Below, piece after piece: positions 21,304-33,800 of a stretch of DNA of 64,000 bases. The notes beneath the pieces were generated by a model. That model saw only the letters and a list, made by a program, of their open reading frames with translations. It made no database searches and was not told the DNA's origin. The DNA lies in contig CM055830.1 of assembly GCA_029582265.1 (NCBI GenBank), positions 22,242,163 to 22,306,162 on the forward strand. Reading direction: 5' to 3'. Source of the DNA: Zoroaster sp. YZ-2022 (Eukaryota > Echinodermata > Asteroidea > Forcipulatida > Zoroasteridae). Both the position numbers and the translations under genes were made by a program. Within the stretch, counting starts at the first letter, position 1. Each line of letters begins with the position of its first letter.

Positions 21304-21390
21304 TTCAAGCCCAATCTGGCAGCATTGAATGGAGGTGGATGAATCTTTTGTAGTAGTCAAATCTGAGTGATCAGGTCGCCAGAATGCCAT
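21304..21390 (-). CDS. Candidate first exon A of an unrecognised gene
   Basis: An ATG at 21390 in good context (CCAAGATGG) opens 29 codons: MAFWRPDHSDLTTTKDSSTS, then IQCCQIGLE. They end in phase 0 at a possible donor GTAGTTCG, which fits exon B in frame. The donor is weak and this link is the least certain of the three. Confidence 0.25.
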
Positions 21391-23166
21391 CTTGGATTGT
21401 TTACCGATGTTGTGTGGATTAAAAATATAAAAAAACGCAACATCGGAATCCTGGATTTTCGGATGGTAAAACTTGTGATTTCTTGATGTTATACTTTGTA
21501 AGATCAGTATTGTGTTGAAAATTACCCATAGGCCTAGGCCTACTAAAAAATTTACACGGACTAAATAATTATTTGAAACCTTAAAAACAAGAAAAACTGG
21601 TTTTTTCTGTTGTAACTTGTATTTTGTAGCGCAAAAAAATTGCACTGCAAAAGTTTGTGTCAGCGTGCAGGCGTGGATTTCTCTGTGAACTTCGATTCTC
21701 AGATCTTGCACTTTGCAGTTGCACACGAACAGTGTAATTATGGATTATTCTGTTACACAAGTCACAACTCCACAACTCCCACAAGCATGTTATTATCAAA
21801 TATTACAACTTACATATGCAGCTGAGAACTTGAGTTATTTCTCCATTGCAACGTTGTCACAACCAAGTCATAGTGTTAAACGTCAGAGTCTGCATGAATA
21901 AACTCGTTTGAAATCTGTTCCAGCGGCTAAAATAAAAGTTAAAACTTGCATGTTAATTCGCCAGTGATCATATCTCGTGTCGTATGGGCGCCGCCATTTT
22001 TAAAATGCAGTTCGAGGAGAAAGAATTTAAATTTTATATTCACTTTACATTCAAAAATAAAAAAGAAATCCGCATTTTTTATGATAAAAATAAATATAAA
22101 AGCAGTTTTTATATTTTTTTAATTGTTAAAAACATATTATTTTTATTTGTAGAGACTAATTTTTAAGTATAAATTAAAAATTACTAAATTAGATTTTAAC
22201 GATGGGAAATCACAAACCCAATCCAGTACATGGATCATACGGTGAGTTCATTTTAATAGTAATACAACTAACTACATGATGTATCTGTTTACAAATTAAA
22301 TATTTTATAATTTCAAAATTTCAGGTATGGACATGTGAATGGCCATCCCATTGTTATTCTCTTCCTTCCTCCATGATATGACTAAAAAGTTAGGGGTAAT
22401 TTTTGTAAGGCTGACAACATTAGTAGGTATGTGAAGAAAATATTCAAAGTGAACCAATACCAATGCAATTAGTACCACTGGAAAGAGCTTGAAAAATCCT
22501 ACACAGTGGTACCAAAATTATTGAGATATCTTAATTGATAAGGAAATTACAAGCATTTGAAGCTCGTTAATTAGCGTCATTTATCTTAAGTACTTGAATA
22601 GAATTTTGTGACCGAAAACGCGACTTTTTTGAATAAAAACGCTTGATTTTCGGCTCCCGTTCATGCCGACTGCCCCCAGACGACCCAGCTGCGACCGGGT
22701 CGCGTCAGACTCTTGCGGTAAGTCAAATTTTTTTTGGACCCATAAAATACAATGAAACTTTGGGATTTTAAAGATGAAATAACAACAATAATGTAGACTT
22801 ACCTTTCAATAACGTAGGATTGGGCCTTAGAGTGGTATTTGTGCCGTCAAAACAGTGATTTCTTCAACTTTTCCAGCGAAGGTCAAAACATTCCAAAAAT
22901 AAAAAAATCAAACATGGCGGATGTAAGAGGGGATTTTCCACTACGTCATCATCGTCTACAGCCAATCAGAATGCGAATTTATGGGGATTTCCCCAGCGCG
23001 CATGACGCGATGCGGAACAGAAATCGGGCAGAAAATATCAGCCGCGATCGATGCGTATCTTCACATACCTAACATTAGTCCGAATGCTTCTTCCATTCAC
23101 CATGTTCACAGTCTCCTATTTTTAGAATAATTATCTAATTTGTTCACATGTTTCCCCCCAGGGGGG
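21391..23166. other. No gene recognised
   Basis: AT-rich non-coding DNA. A 14-bp inverted match (AGGTATGTGAAGA near 22425 and its complement near 23060) may mark an old TIR element of about 650 bp, but it is too short to call. Confidence 0.35.
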
Positions 23167-23687
23167 CTAGTAGTAGTACTAGTAGTAGTAGTAGTACTAG
23201 GGGTAGAATGTCGTATCTGGCCGTCACTATTTTTCATTAAATATAACCAATATTGCAATAATGTAATCTTACCTACCAGGTAAGGTGGAGAACATATGGA
23301 TGATGATGGACATATACTTCAAATTATTCCAGGATATTTATTTCATGAAAAATCAGGCATTTTTGGTATACGATGACTTCCTCAGTCATGTCAGTCTGAT
23401 CTTGTAAACTCCACAATTAGTGACCAACACAGTCATTGTACATGCATAGTGGCAGCTACATGTATAATAGGATCCTTCTATTTTCTGAAGGGGAGGAATT
23501 TTTTAGAAGGGAAATCAAGTCCGAAAACCATCATAAAAGTGGATTTTAAAGATAGTTTTCACTTTCTGTACCACCAAAAATCGATAGAATGATTTTTTAA
23601 CTGGTTAGTGGTTGCAATTTTTTTTTAAAAAAGCCCTTAAAAAGTGGCGGCCAGATACGACATTCTTTCCAGTACTAGTACTAGTAG
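23167..23687. mobile_element. TIR element flanked by TAG/CTA microsatellite
   Basis: Inverted copies of GAATGTCGTATCTGGCCG occur near 23205 and of CGGCCAGATACGACATTC near 23648. Outside them are CTAGTACT/TAGTAG-rich ends. There is no coding capacity. A degenerate relative of one arm is near 24190. Confidence 0.55.
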
Positions 23688-24700
23688 ACTTCAAGTTTTT
23701 TTTCTTCTAAATTCAAGGCTAAAGAGGTCAAGAGAAAGTGACTTTTTACAATATTTTACCTTGGGTTTTAGGTAATAAAATGTATATTGTTTAGTTTCCT
23801 TATGACTAGCTGGTCATGGGATCCTATCCTTATTGAATAAGGATAGGATGATCCTATCTACCTTATGACATAACCTCACTCTAAAGCCAAGGTCAGTTAT
23901 GGAAAGAATGTCGAACCCAGAACCCAACCACCACTTGTACGTGTGTGCAATGTCAATGCATGTGTTTTTAGCAGACAACAAAATAGCCAACATCTCACTG
24001 GATGTGCATACATTCATTGCTCAAAATCTCCCAAAATATCGTTTAAATGCTTTCATCCCATATTCCACTGAATGGTATTTAATAATAAAGAAAATCATCA
24101 CTTGACTACACTTGACTACATTTTCCTCTCCTTAAGTGTGTCCTCTATCATCTTTTAAAATAAAATTTGTGCTATTTGGTCATATTTAGACAGAAAAGTG
24201 GCGGTTGTATTCTGCATTCTTTCCTCAGTTATTAATATTTGCTTAGAAAGCACCTTTAAAATAAATAAAAGTGTTTCAAGAAAAAATAATTTATTTCACA
24301 AAAGACAAAGTCCCTTGAATCAGGTGATATTATCGTTACATCTCTTTTAAATATAAATGTCGTGTTTGTTTGTTTCTTTAACACAGAGAGAATAGGAAGG
24401 AGTAATTGGTTTGATGAAAGTAAGCAATGATCACCAACAACAGAATCAGCAAGTGACCAACATACACGTACACGTACAGTAATTATCATGTACATTTACA
24501 CGTATTATGTACTTGTACCTGTTTAAACTCATCAAAAACATTCTGGTAGCTGATTTTTCCATTGTTAAAAGGGATTATTGGCTATTCACAGCAGTCTGTA
24601 AAACACCATCAACTGGACAAACTACAAAATTAAAAATCAGCATCCATACAAAAATTTTGATTGTATTGTGAGGTTGAATGGTACTCGATAATTGTACAGA
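23688..24700. other. EAF upstream region
   Basis: Non-coding. It should hold the EAF promoter and 5' UTR, but I see no TATA box or CpG-rich patch that decides the start site. Confidence 0.35.
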
Positions 24701-24815
24701 ATGGACAAGTCAAGTAGCAGCAGTATTACTACAGCCTTTGGGACGGAGCCCCATCAACTGAAACTAGGACGAAGCTTTGATCGGGACAGACACCAGGCCT
24801 TCCATACCATACGAT
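24701..24815 (+). CDS. EAF: EAF coding exon 1
   Basis: Starts ATGGACAAGTC after GTACAGA and encodes 38 residues plus one base. The donor is GTAAGTAG. Contains LKLGRSFD and FHTIR, conserved at the EAF N-terminus. Confidence 0.93.
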
Positions 24816-27800
24816 GTAAGTAGTACTGAATGACAGGGATCTAGGGACCATATTCATAGCGCTGCTTAAATAATCGGCTAGATGTAAGCTTGTATCACAG
24901 GTTAGCAAGAAAATTTGGGCAGTGAGTAAGCATTCACCATTGTTACGTATCGCTCATTTGCTAGCATATATGGTCGGCAAGTTAACATGTCTTTCTCTAT
25001 GCCAAACATTGGCAGCTTAGCCTGTTCATTACACCCTCCTATAGGTTTAACACTCAAAGACACTCAAAATTTGTATGTCTCTCTTAACCCATTGACTTTG
25101 TGCAGTGCACTCAAATACATGCAAACATATGTGGTTGTGATAGGAGGTCAAACCCAAAGACACTCAAAATTTGTATGTAACTCCCAACCCATTGACTTTG
25201 TGCAGTGCACTCAAGGAGGTCAAACCAAAACCAAGTACATACACAGCTCTGTGTGACTCTGTGGTTTGACCTATTGGCAATGCAACCAAAAATACTCAAG
25301 TGAGTGTCTGTGGGTGCCGTGCTGACTGGGCCAAATTTCAGCCTGGGCATAGGAGGGTTAAACATTGATTTATTGAACACGATGTGACAATTTGTGAATT
25401 CCAATAATACATAGCCACAAACCAGGACTGACTTAAATCTCTTTTTAAGACATGTGTAAAACACAAACTAAGCACTTGAGTCAGCATGATGCAACACAAA
25501 CTGTTGTACTCTCATTAAATACACCTGTACAGTACATGTATCTGGCCTTTCAGTAAGACAGCATGGATTGATTAACCCTTCCTAGGCCCATAATTTGCTT
25601 GCACATAACCTGAATCCTCCAAAATCCTTCAGTAGTAAAGCTTCTAATCTGTGATACATGTACATGGCCAGGGACCCTCCCTGCATGCATGGAGCAATAA
25701 ACAGTGTCCACTGACCCAAGCACTGACCTTGCAATCACCATGGAAAGGCAAGTATGCCTAATAACTTCAATTCTCCAAGATCCTTCACTTTAGCAAAGAG
25801 CATGTAGCATGTTACCTCAATCCTTCAAAATCCTTCACTTTGGCAAAGAGGATTTGGGAAGGTTATGGTTAAGAAGGTTACACTATACCTGGTCGCTGCT
25901 CTGGCTGGATAGCTGTTGCTAACGCCATTTTGTCGGTCAAGCTTTCCAGTGTTGTATGGTCTTATACTAGCATCCACTTTTGGGGTGAACAAAATAGTAC
26001 TTTAGGGAGGAGAGGCAAAGTCATGGTACAGCCTTTGAGAAGCCCGGCCAGGCCAGGCCAGGCCAGGCCAGGCCAGGCCCAGGCCCAGGCCCAGGCTCAG
26101 GCTATCTTGCCTCCTAATCTGTCTTTTGTGAGTCCTAATTCTGTAACAATACAGTACCTGCCAAGAAACATAACCTGGGCTTCTGGAGGGCCTAGCCCAG
26201 GCAAGCAGAGCTCATTATATAGGCCAGTAGGCAGGGGAAAAGCCTGGGCCTGGCCGGGCTTCTCAAAGGCTTGGCTGTACCATGACTTTGGCCCTTGTCC
26301 CTTACTAATACATGAACATGTACCCCATGGTGAAATGCTGTACCTGCAGTGCTTGTTTATTTGACACTACATGTAGTTGTATGTACATGTATACGCACAT
26401 TGTGTTTGGAGAAAGCCATTAAATTGTTCTTTCACCATTCTGATAATGTTGAGAATGAAGGTGAACTTGAAGGCATGTATGAGCCCAAACGATTTGTGAA
26501 TGTGTTCATATTGTGCTGTACAGGCTGCATACCATGCAGTGTGAATAGATTTCTCATAAACATCTTGGTGCAAGGTGAGACATGGCCATGCTTTCCATTG
26601 ATATTGTTAAGGGGGTGGAGGAGGGGGAGGGGAGAGGGGAGAGGGGACTCTAAATGAACAGCTGGCACACACCTCAGATGCAGTTTTAATAAGGACCTGT
26701 CTACATGTATATCTGTTAATGGACCCCAACATGGTCACATCTTCACCAATTAGATTATCCAAACTATCTTTGGTATTTATATAAATTTAACCAGTAAATA
26801 AACCCTGTCATTGCCAATATTAATGAACCAAATGTATAATTTTGTTTGTTTGCCAGATGATTTTAAGCCAGCATCAGTGGACCATTCTAAGGAAGCAATA
26901 CTAGAAGTTGGAGAGGGCCATGAAGTCAACATCACCTTACCAAATGTAGAGGTAAGATAGACTGGTGACTTGACTCCCATAGGGACTATGGCCAAATATG
27001 GATTGGTGTATTGATACCAAATTAAGGCTATACCGTGTATCTGGGTACCTGACCGAAACTGTCATTACCCAGTTCCATTTCTCAGTTCCAACCCGTAAAT
27101 GACTTGAAAATTTTGACTGAACATTAATTTAAGGCACACAATGGAAGTCTGTGATTTTTAAAAACATTTTTTTGTGTGGGGAATGGGGATGCTACAAGTA
27201 CATGTACGAGTTTTTAATATAGAGGCGGGAAATTATTACAATAAGTCCACATTTATTATGACTCTAATAAAACAAGAGAATCTTCTGTTCATATTAGTTT
27301 TATACATTCAGGAGTATTTATGTGTATTTACAAAAATGTTTACGGGTACCCACAGATTTCCAATTTTGGGTATGCGGTTCCCGAAATAACCGAAAATGCA
27401 CAGCCTTTAGACCAACCCTCTTATACTTTAACTGCACTTTAGTGGCAAGTAGCTAGTGGTTATAACCAGTCAACTGCCTGTTTTGACTGTTGACCCAATT
27501 GTGCACACTAGGGCACTTATGACTGGTTTTTACTGTCATTTTGACCACCCTGAACAATACCAGTCAAAAACAGTCGACTCATTTTAACCTGTAAATGTAC
27601 TTAGTACACGTAAGGTTTGACAGTGTTTGACTTTTAAGTGCACTAGATATACCTTGGCAAGTATATCAACATTTTGACTGATTTTGACCCTTGTAGTAGT
27701 AGGAGGGTTAACTAAGAAATAATACAAAGAGCATGTGTACCATACTTTACAAAGTTGTTGTTGGAGTGTCGTGGCCGAGCGGTCTAGCGCACCGAACTCA

Positions 27801-30800
27801 AGTTCTGGTGTTGCCAGCAGCAGGGTGTGGGTTCGAGCCCCGGTCGTGACACTTGTATCCTTGAGCAAGGTACTTAACCATAATTGCTTCGTCCTTCGGA
27901 TGGGACGTAAAGCCGTAGGTCCCGTGTATTGTATAATGCACGTAAAGTGGATTGTCGTGGCCGAGCGGTCCAGCGCACTGAACTCAAGTTCTGGTGTTGC
28001 CAGCAGCAGAGTGTGGGTTCGAGCCCCAGCCGTGACACCTGTGTCCTTGAGCAAGACACTTAACCATAATTGCTTCTCTCCACCCAGGGGTTAAATGGGT
28101 ACCTGTGAAGGCAGAGATGGTTTGCTCTCTATGCGCTAGAAATGGCAGCAATTGAGCTGTATACTCCCCAGGGAGCTGAGATGGTTTCAGGAATGATTTA
28201 TGAGCCTTATGAGCCTTATGAGCAGGGATAATAATATAATGCGCCTTGAGCGCCACTTAGTTGGTGGATACGTGCGCTATATAAATCTATACATTATTAT
28301 TATTATTATTACTAACCTAAAAGATCTGAAGGATAAATGCAAAATAATGGAATAATGGTTATTGGCCTTAAGTTTCGAACCTGGCAGGTTTTTTCTCAAA
28401 GGCAAAAACTAATAATAACGACACCAATTTTTGTATGTTTCGTGAGCAAACAAATTAGTTGGTTACCTGAGATTCAGTTGGCCTTAGACAACTACATGCA
28501 GTTGATTTTCTTAATTCCGCACCCTGATTTTGTACTCTTTTGTTGATGTACCTTTCAGAGTAAAGGGACAACATGTACCAAGTTCAAAGGTTCCAAGAAA
28601 CCACTACAGAAGGAGTGTGTATTGATCTACGACCATAGGACGGGAGAGTTTACACTGGAGAGATTGACCTGTAATATGCAGGTGAAGAAACAAAGGTCAG
28701 TTTAGATGTCTCTGTACTGGAGGACAAGTCACTTTAGATGCTTGTCTAATGCAGCGATGACTGAAATGCTGCCCTCTAGTGACAGTTTATTTACGTACAA
28801 GATATGTAACGGCACATACATTTAATAGACTGTGTAAGTTGACCTCGAGAACGTATGAGTTTTCGCGAGAATCTTGACTTCCGGGCACCTCGCACAGCAT
28901 TTACAACGTGTATTGTGTGCAAATGTTTTATGAAAAGAACTTTATTGTGCTGTTTTAATAAATTTCATCCATTGAATATGGTTTGACTTAATAAAAGCTT
29001 GGTTTACATTTTGTAAATTGTAAACAATTTCGCAAATCTTGGTCAAATAATTTTTTTTAAAACCGACCTTGATTTCCGCTTTCACGTTTGAAACCTTAAA
29101 GCCCATGCAACAAAATAGGACATGCGACGTTTTCCCCTTCCGATGCTGCCGGTGGTGGTAGTAAGATCGATCAAGCACTCGCAAAGGATGCAACGTCACA
29201 CAAAATCCATGCGATACAGGATCTGATTTCACGCTACGTAACGAAGCACTTATCCCGATTTAAAATATTACCTAACTTCGGTTTGTCAGTGCATTCGAAC
29301 ACGGTGTGCGTAACACAGTCGGGCTAAATTTGCAATTTGACACTCTGAACCGGACGTTGGAGGTCAAGCATTATTTTTTCATTTTCTCGAAAGTTTCCAA
29401 GCTTTTTTAATATTTTATTTATTACATTGTAAGTTTTAAATGTAATCATTCCATCAATATGTTTTTGGGGTGGAAAAAAGGTGATGTGACAAAAATAACA
29501 ATCATACAAAATTATACACGCGTTAACCTCCCATAGCTGATGGCTCAGAGGTGCCCGGAAGTCAATGGTGACCTTTTCATCGCGAGACTTACACAGTCTA
29601 TTGTGGGGAAACTATCACAGGTCAGTTTTATGACATATTTCTTGATAATAGATGGTTGAAATGACATTTGTTGTACATATAGGTTGCGAAGTACCAGTGA
29701 TGTAGATTTACTTGTAACCAAGATCAGATGTAATAGCCGTCAAGTAACACTTGTCACAAAATACGTCTCTGACAATAATAATAATAATATTAATAAAGAT
29801 TTGTAGCGCGCACATATCCACCCTGCTGGGCGCTCAAGGCGCGGAAACAAAGATAAAACATGAATACAAACAATATACAATGATAGCATAGGGAAAAATT
29901 ATGTACTGAGATACATGTACCTACAATGCAATTACAAATATAATAATAATAATAATTTATTAACTTATATTGCGCAAATTCCATAATGAGATGTTCAAAT
30001 GCGCATTACAAATTTACAATTACAAATGTGCATCATCTTTGAAGAATTGTGACATAAGATGAGTTTTAAGCATCGACTTAAATCTAGTTATACTATGACA
30101 AGATTTGAGTTTAGTTGGAAGATGATTCCAGAGTCTCGGAGCCGTGACAGAAAAAGACCTATCACCCCAGTTCCATTTTGAAGTTGGTTCCTTTAGGAGT
30201 GACATGTTGCTGGAGCGCAAATTGCATGATGGAGTGTAGACTTTTAGCAGTTCAGAAATATAAATTGGAGCAATGTTATTAAAAGATTTGTGAACAATTA
30301 GCATAAGTTTAAAAACAATTCTCTGTGAAACAGGAAGCCAGTGCAGTTCTTTCAAGATTGGCGTGATATGGCATGACTTTCTGGACAAAGTCAGAACATG
30401 AGCTGCTGTGTTTTGTATGTGCTGAAGACGAGATATTTGATTCTGCGGGAGACCGTAGAGGAGAGCATTCCCGTTATCGAGCCGTGATGTGACAAACACA
30501 TGTATAATTTGTTCAGCAGCACTTTTATTCAAGTATTTCCTTATTCGGCTAATATTTCTGATATGAAATGATGATATGTGAACAATGTTGGAGATATTAG
30601 GTTTTAAAGTCATTGTCGAGTCAAATATAACACCCAAATTACGTGCTTGTGATGAGGGGATTATCTGCGAGTCACCAATTGTAATAAATGGAATAGAAAC
30701 TTTAGACAATTGTTGACGTGATCCAAATAGAACAAATTCTGTTTTTTCGTCGTTCAATTTCAGGAAGTTTTGTCTCATCCAACTACGAATCTCTTGAATA

Positions 30801-33800
30801 CATTTCTCCAGTGTTGTAATGCAGGAATCGGCAGGTTCTTGAGAAGATTTAAAAGTAATGTAAAGCTGCGTGTCATCAGCGTAGACATGGTAATTTAAAT
30901 TATACTTCAAAATGATATCACGAACTGGAAACGTATAAACAGTAAACCACTGTCACTGTGAAAATCTCGCTCGGTTAAAATTTCAATAAACACGGTTAAA
31001 ATATGGGTACCCTACATTTTAACCTTAATTTAACCGTCTTAGTGCACGGTTAAATCGCCTTTAAAAAATTCCTTTGTATTGTCTCGGTTAAAGTGTGGTT
31101 AAAACTCGGTACCTGTTCTGAGATCTGCTGAGGGCTTGCTCATTAACTCTGTGGTGAGTTAATCCATTGTTGACAGAGATAATCCCAATACAAAAGCCTC
31201 CGCTTGCCTGAGACATAACGGTCAATGTTTGTTCAACCATGCGCGAAAGAGTATCGTCCATGTTGTGCCCATAGCGCAGCCTGCAGTCCGTACGAACTTC
31301 GGCTGAATTTCGAAATTGGGGTACGCGGCCGCGCGCCAGTCAGGAATGTGCCTAAAACGAGCGAACGTTTAGTCTAGTCTGTTACGTTGTAATTATTTGG
31401 CGGCGGCCGGCCATTTTTAGCGCCAAAAAAGAAGAAAAAAGTCCGTCCCCCGTTTAGGATTGACGTCATGTCAGCACTGACAACTTTGTCTCTGATCTGC
31501 AACTGGTACGTGAATATTTGTGTGTGTGTGTAAGTAAAATAAACCCTTTCACGGTATATGCGCCATGTTTTTGTCGGGGCAAAATTGTTTATTTCGAACA
31601 TTCGTTGCCGTCATGCGATCGACCCATCAGCGCTCGAACTTTCCGCCCGCACGGAAGTTAATTCGAGCGCTGGGTACCGGGTATACGGGTCCGGTCGCAG
31701 ACGGCAACGAGCATTCGAAATAAACAAATTTGCCCCGTCGCGTCGAACATGTCATGTCCGCAAAACCCTTTTTTGATTCGCGGGTTTTAATTAACTCAAT
31801 TTCGCTGGCCAAAATCGCGATTCACAGTAGATACTATCTGAAGATCAGGATCGGTTTGGGGGTTTTAAATTTTTGGCTAGTTGGCTTACCGCCGGGAAAA
31901 ACCGCGGTTTGCAGTTTTACTGTGAATTTAAAAAAAAAATAATATAATTAGAAAGTCATTATATAACATGTTACTGATGTTCTTTCACCGTATAATCAGA
32001 GAGCAATACAAATCTATCATAAGGTAAAGAGTACCCATCGTCAGCTTGCAACTTTGAACTGAAATTGAAATTAACATTTTAATTGAAAATATTAATTTAT
32101 TTTAACAACAAGGAAATGCTGGAAGGGCTATGCCATTGGACAAGTCAAGGCAACAAGGGAATTCCAGCCGCAGGAAGGGAAAAGGCGCCGTAGAGTCAAC
32201 TCAAGATATTTGTAGTGTTCCTGGTGCCAGTTTTATGTGATTATTTATTGTATTAAACTTTCATATTTATTTTGTTTATTTCACGGTTAATATATATACA
32301 ATACTTAAAGCCTATGACCCTATTTATACTACTCTTAACATCGCTGTTTTATATTTTACTTAGTCAACTTGTTTTAATTCGTTTTCTATTTATGTTGGCC
32401 TACACAGTTTTATATGCAATTTTTTGTAATTAAATTTTTTTAAGTAAGACTTGTGGTGACACCATATTAAATGTTCATTTGAGTAGTAATTAGTTCTGAA
32501 AAGAACTGGGGGTACAACTCTACGTTTCGATCAGTATGCTCTGATCGTCCTCAGGACAATCAGAGCATACGGATCGAAACGTTGAGTTGTACCTCCAGTT
32601 CTTTTCAGAACTAATTACTACTCAATTGAGCATTTCACATGGTGTCACCGCAATTTGTCTTACTTATCCTCCTCACCATGCAAAGCTACGAGTTTTACTT
32701 AACTTTTTTTTTATTGTAATTTAATTTAACTCATTCACTTGATTATTTTGTTCGACTTGACGAAATAAAATTATGAGGAATTTTAGATTGTGTTTCTTGT
32801 CCTTTTTGTAATGAGTTGTATTTCCTTCCTCCATGATTTAAGTACATTGAAATTTTTCAATATAAAAACACATAAACAAACCGCCAAAAAAGGATGGGAA
32901 TGATGTCATGTCGTAATAAACCACTGCCGCATAAATGGAGTTAAAATTCTTGGGCTTTACACAATTCTACATATGCTAGTGTTCGTTTTTTGGGGAATTG
33001 CATGTATATGACCGGCTGACACTAAGTGACAGTATAGGGGTGACGATACTGAAATTTTAATCGTACGATATTAGGCCAAAAAAAAAAAATTGTTGAGTTG
33101 CCCTCCAGTGAAAATATTTGAAGGGCTCGGTCGGTCGGGATTTTTCTTCTTCTTTTTTTTTTTTCTTTTTTCTTTTTCTTCCCTCCTCGACTGTCATTTT
33201 AAGATTGAAATGCATTGGAACTGAAACCATATACCATGTTTTTCATTTGTATACCTATCAGCAAGGAATTTTACTTCAGAATAAAAGTATCCCAAGCATT
33301 TTTGTTGTACTTTTCGCTGTGATTGACCATGGAGGTCTTCCTCCATAGATTGACACAGCAAATTCATCCATATTGCGTGCAATGCTCAACGTGCAACATG
33401 TGAGTGGCCATTCGATTTGAAAACGTGTAGATCGAGTCGCAATCGTTGACACACGTACAGTGCGGGGAGCCAGTGCACAACATGTGAGGGCCATTTGATT
33501 TGAAAACGTGTAGATTGAGTCACAATCGTTGACGTGTGCGAAGCCAGTGGAAAACATGCGAGGGGCCATTCGATTGGAAAACATGTAGATTTGAGTCGCA
33601 ATCGTTGGCACAGTGTGTGCGAAGGCAGTGCACCATGTGAGGGCCGGGGCCATTCGATTTGAAAACATGTAGACTGAGTCTTGGGTACCGGTAAATTTAC
33701 CGGTAAAAAAAAGTGGAAAATTTCACAAATCAAACGTATTATGTTTTATACAAAGAAAATTGGTAAGTTTCATTAATAACAGGCCTATGAATGACGAGGA

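Noticed and set aside
22425..23076. TIR element with AGGTATGTGAAGA ends
   Set aside because: Only about 14 bp pair and the flanks show no duplication, so it may be chance.
25930..26364. Open frame of 144 codons with a PGQARPGQAQAQ stretch
   Set aside because: Generated by the GGCCA/GGCCCA repeat in the palindromic element; there is no splice or domain support.
27767..27852. Functional tRNA-Leu gene
   Set aside because: It has A and B boxes and a CAA loop, but acceptor and other stems are imperfect and the same sequence recurs in dimeric SINEs with a common body and tail.
27584..28094. Open frames on both strands with SSALNSSSGVASSRVWVRAP-type translation
   Set aside because: They are translations of the tRNA-like SINE heads and recur wherever the SINE occurs.
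33276..33733. Minus-strand frames with repeated FSNRMAP or FQIEWP motifs
   Set aside because: They are translations of the roughly 70-bp minisatellite inside the nested TIR element.
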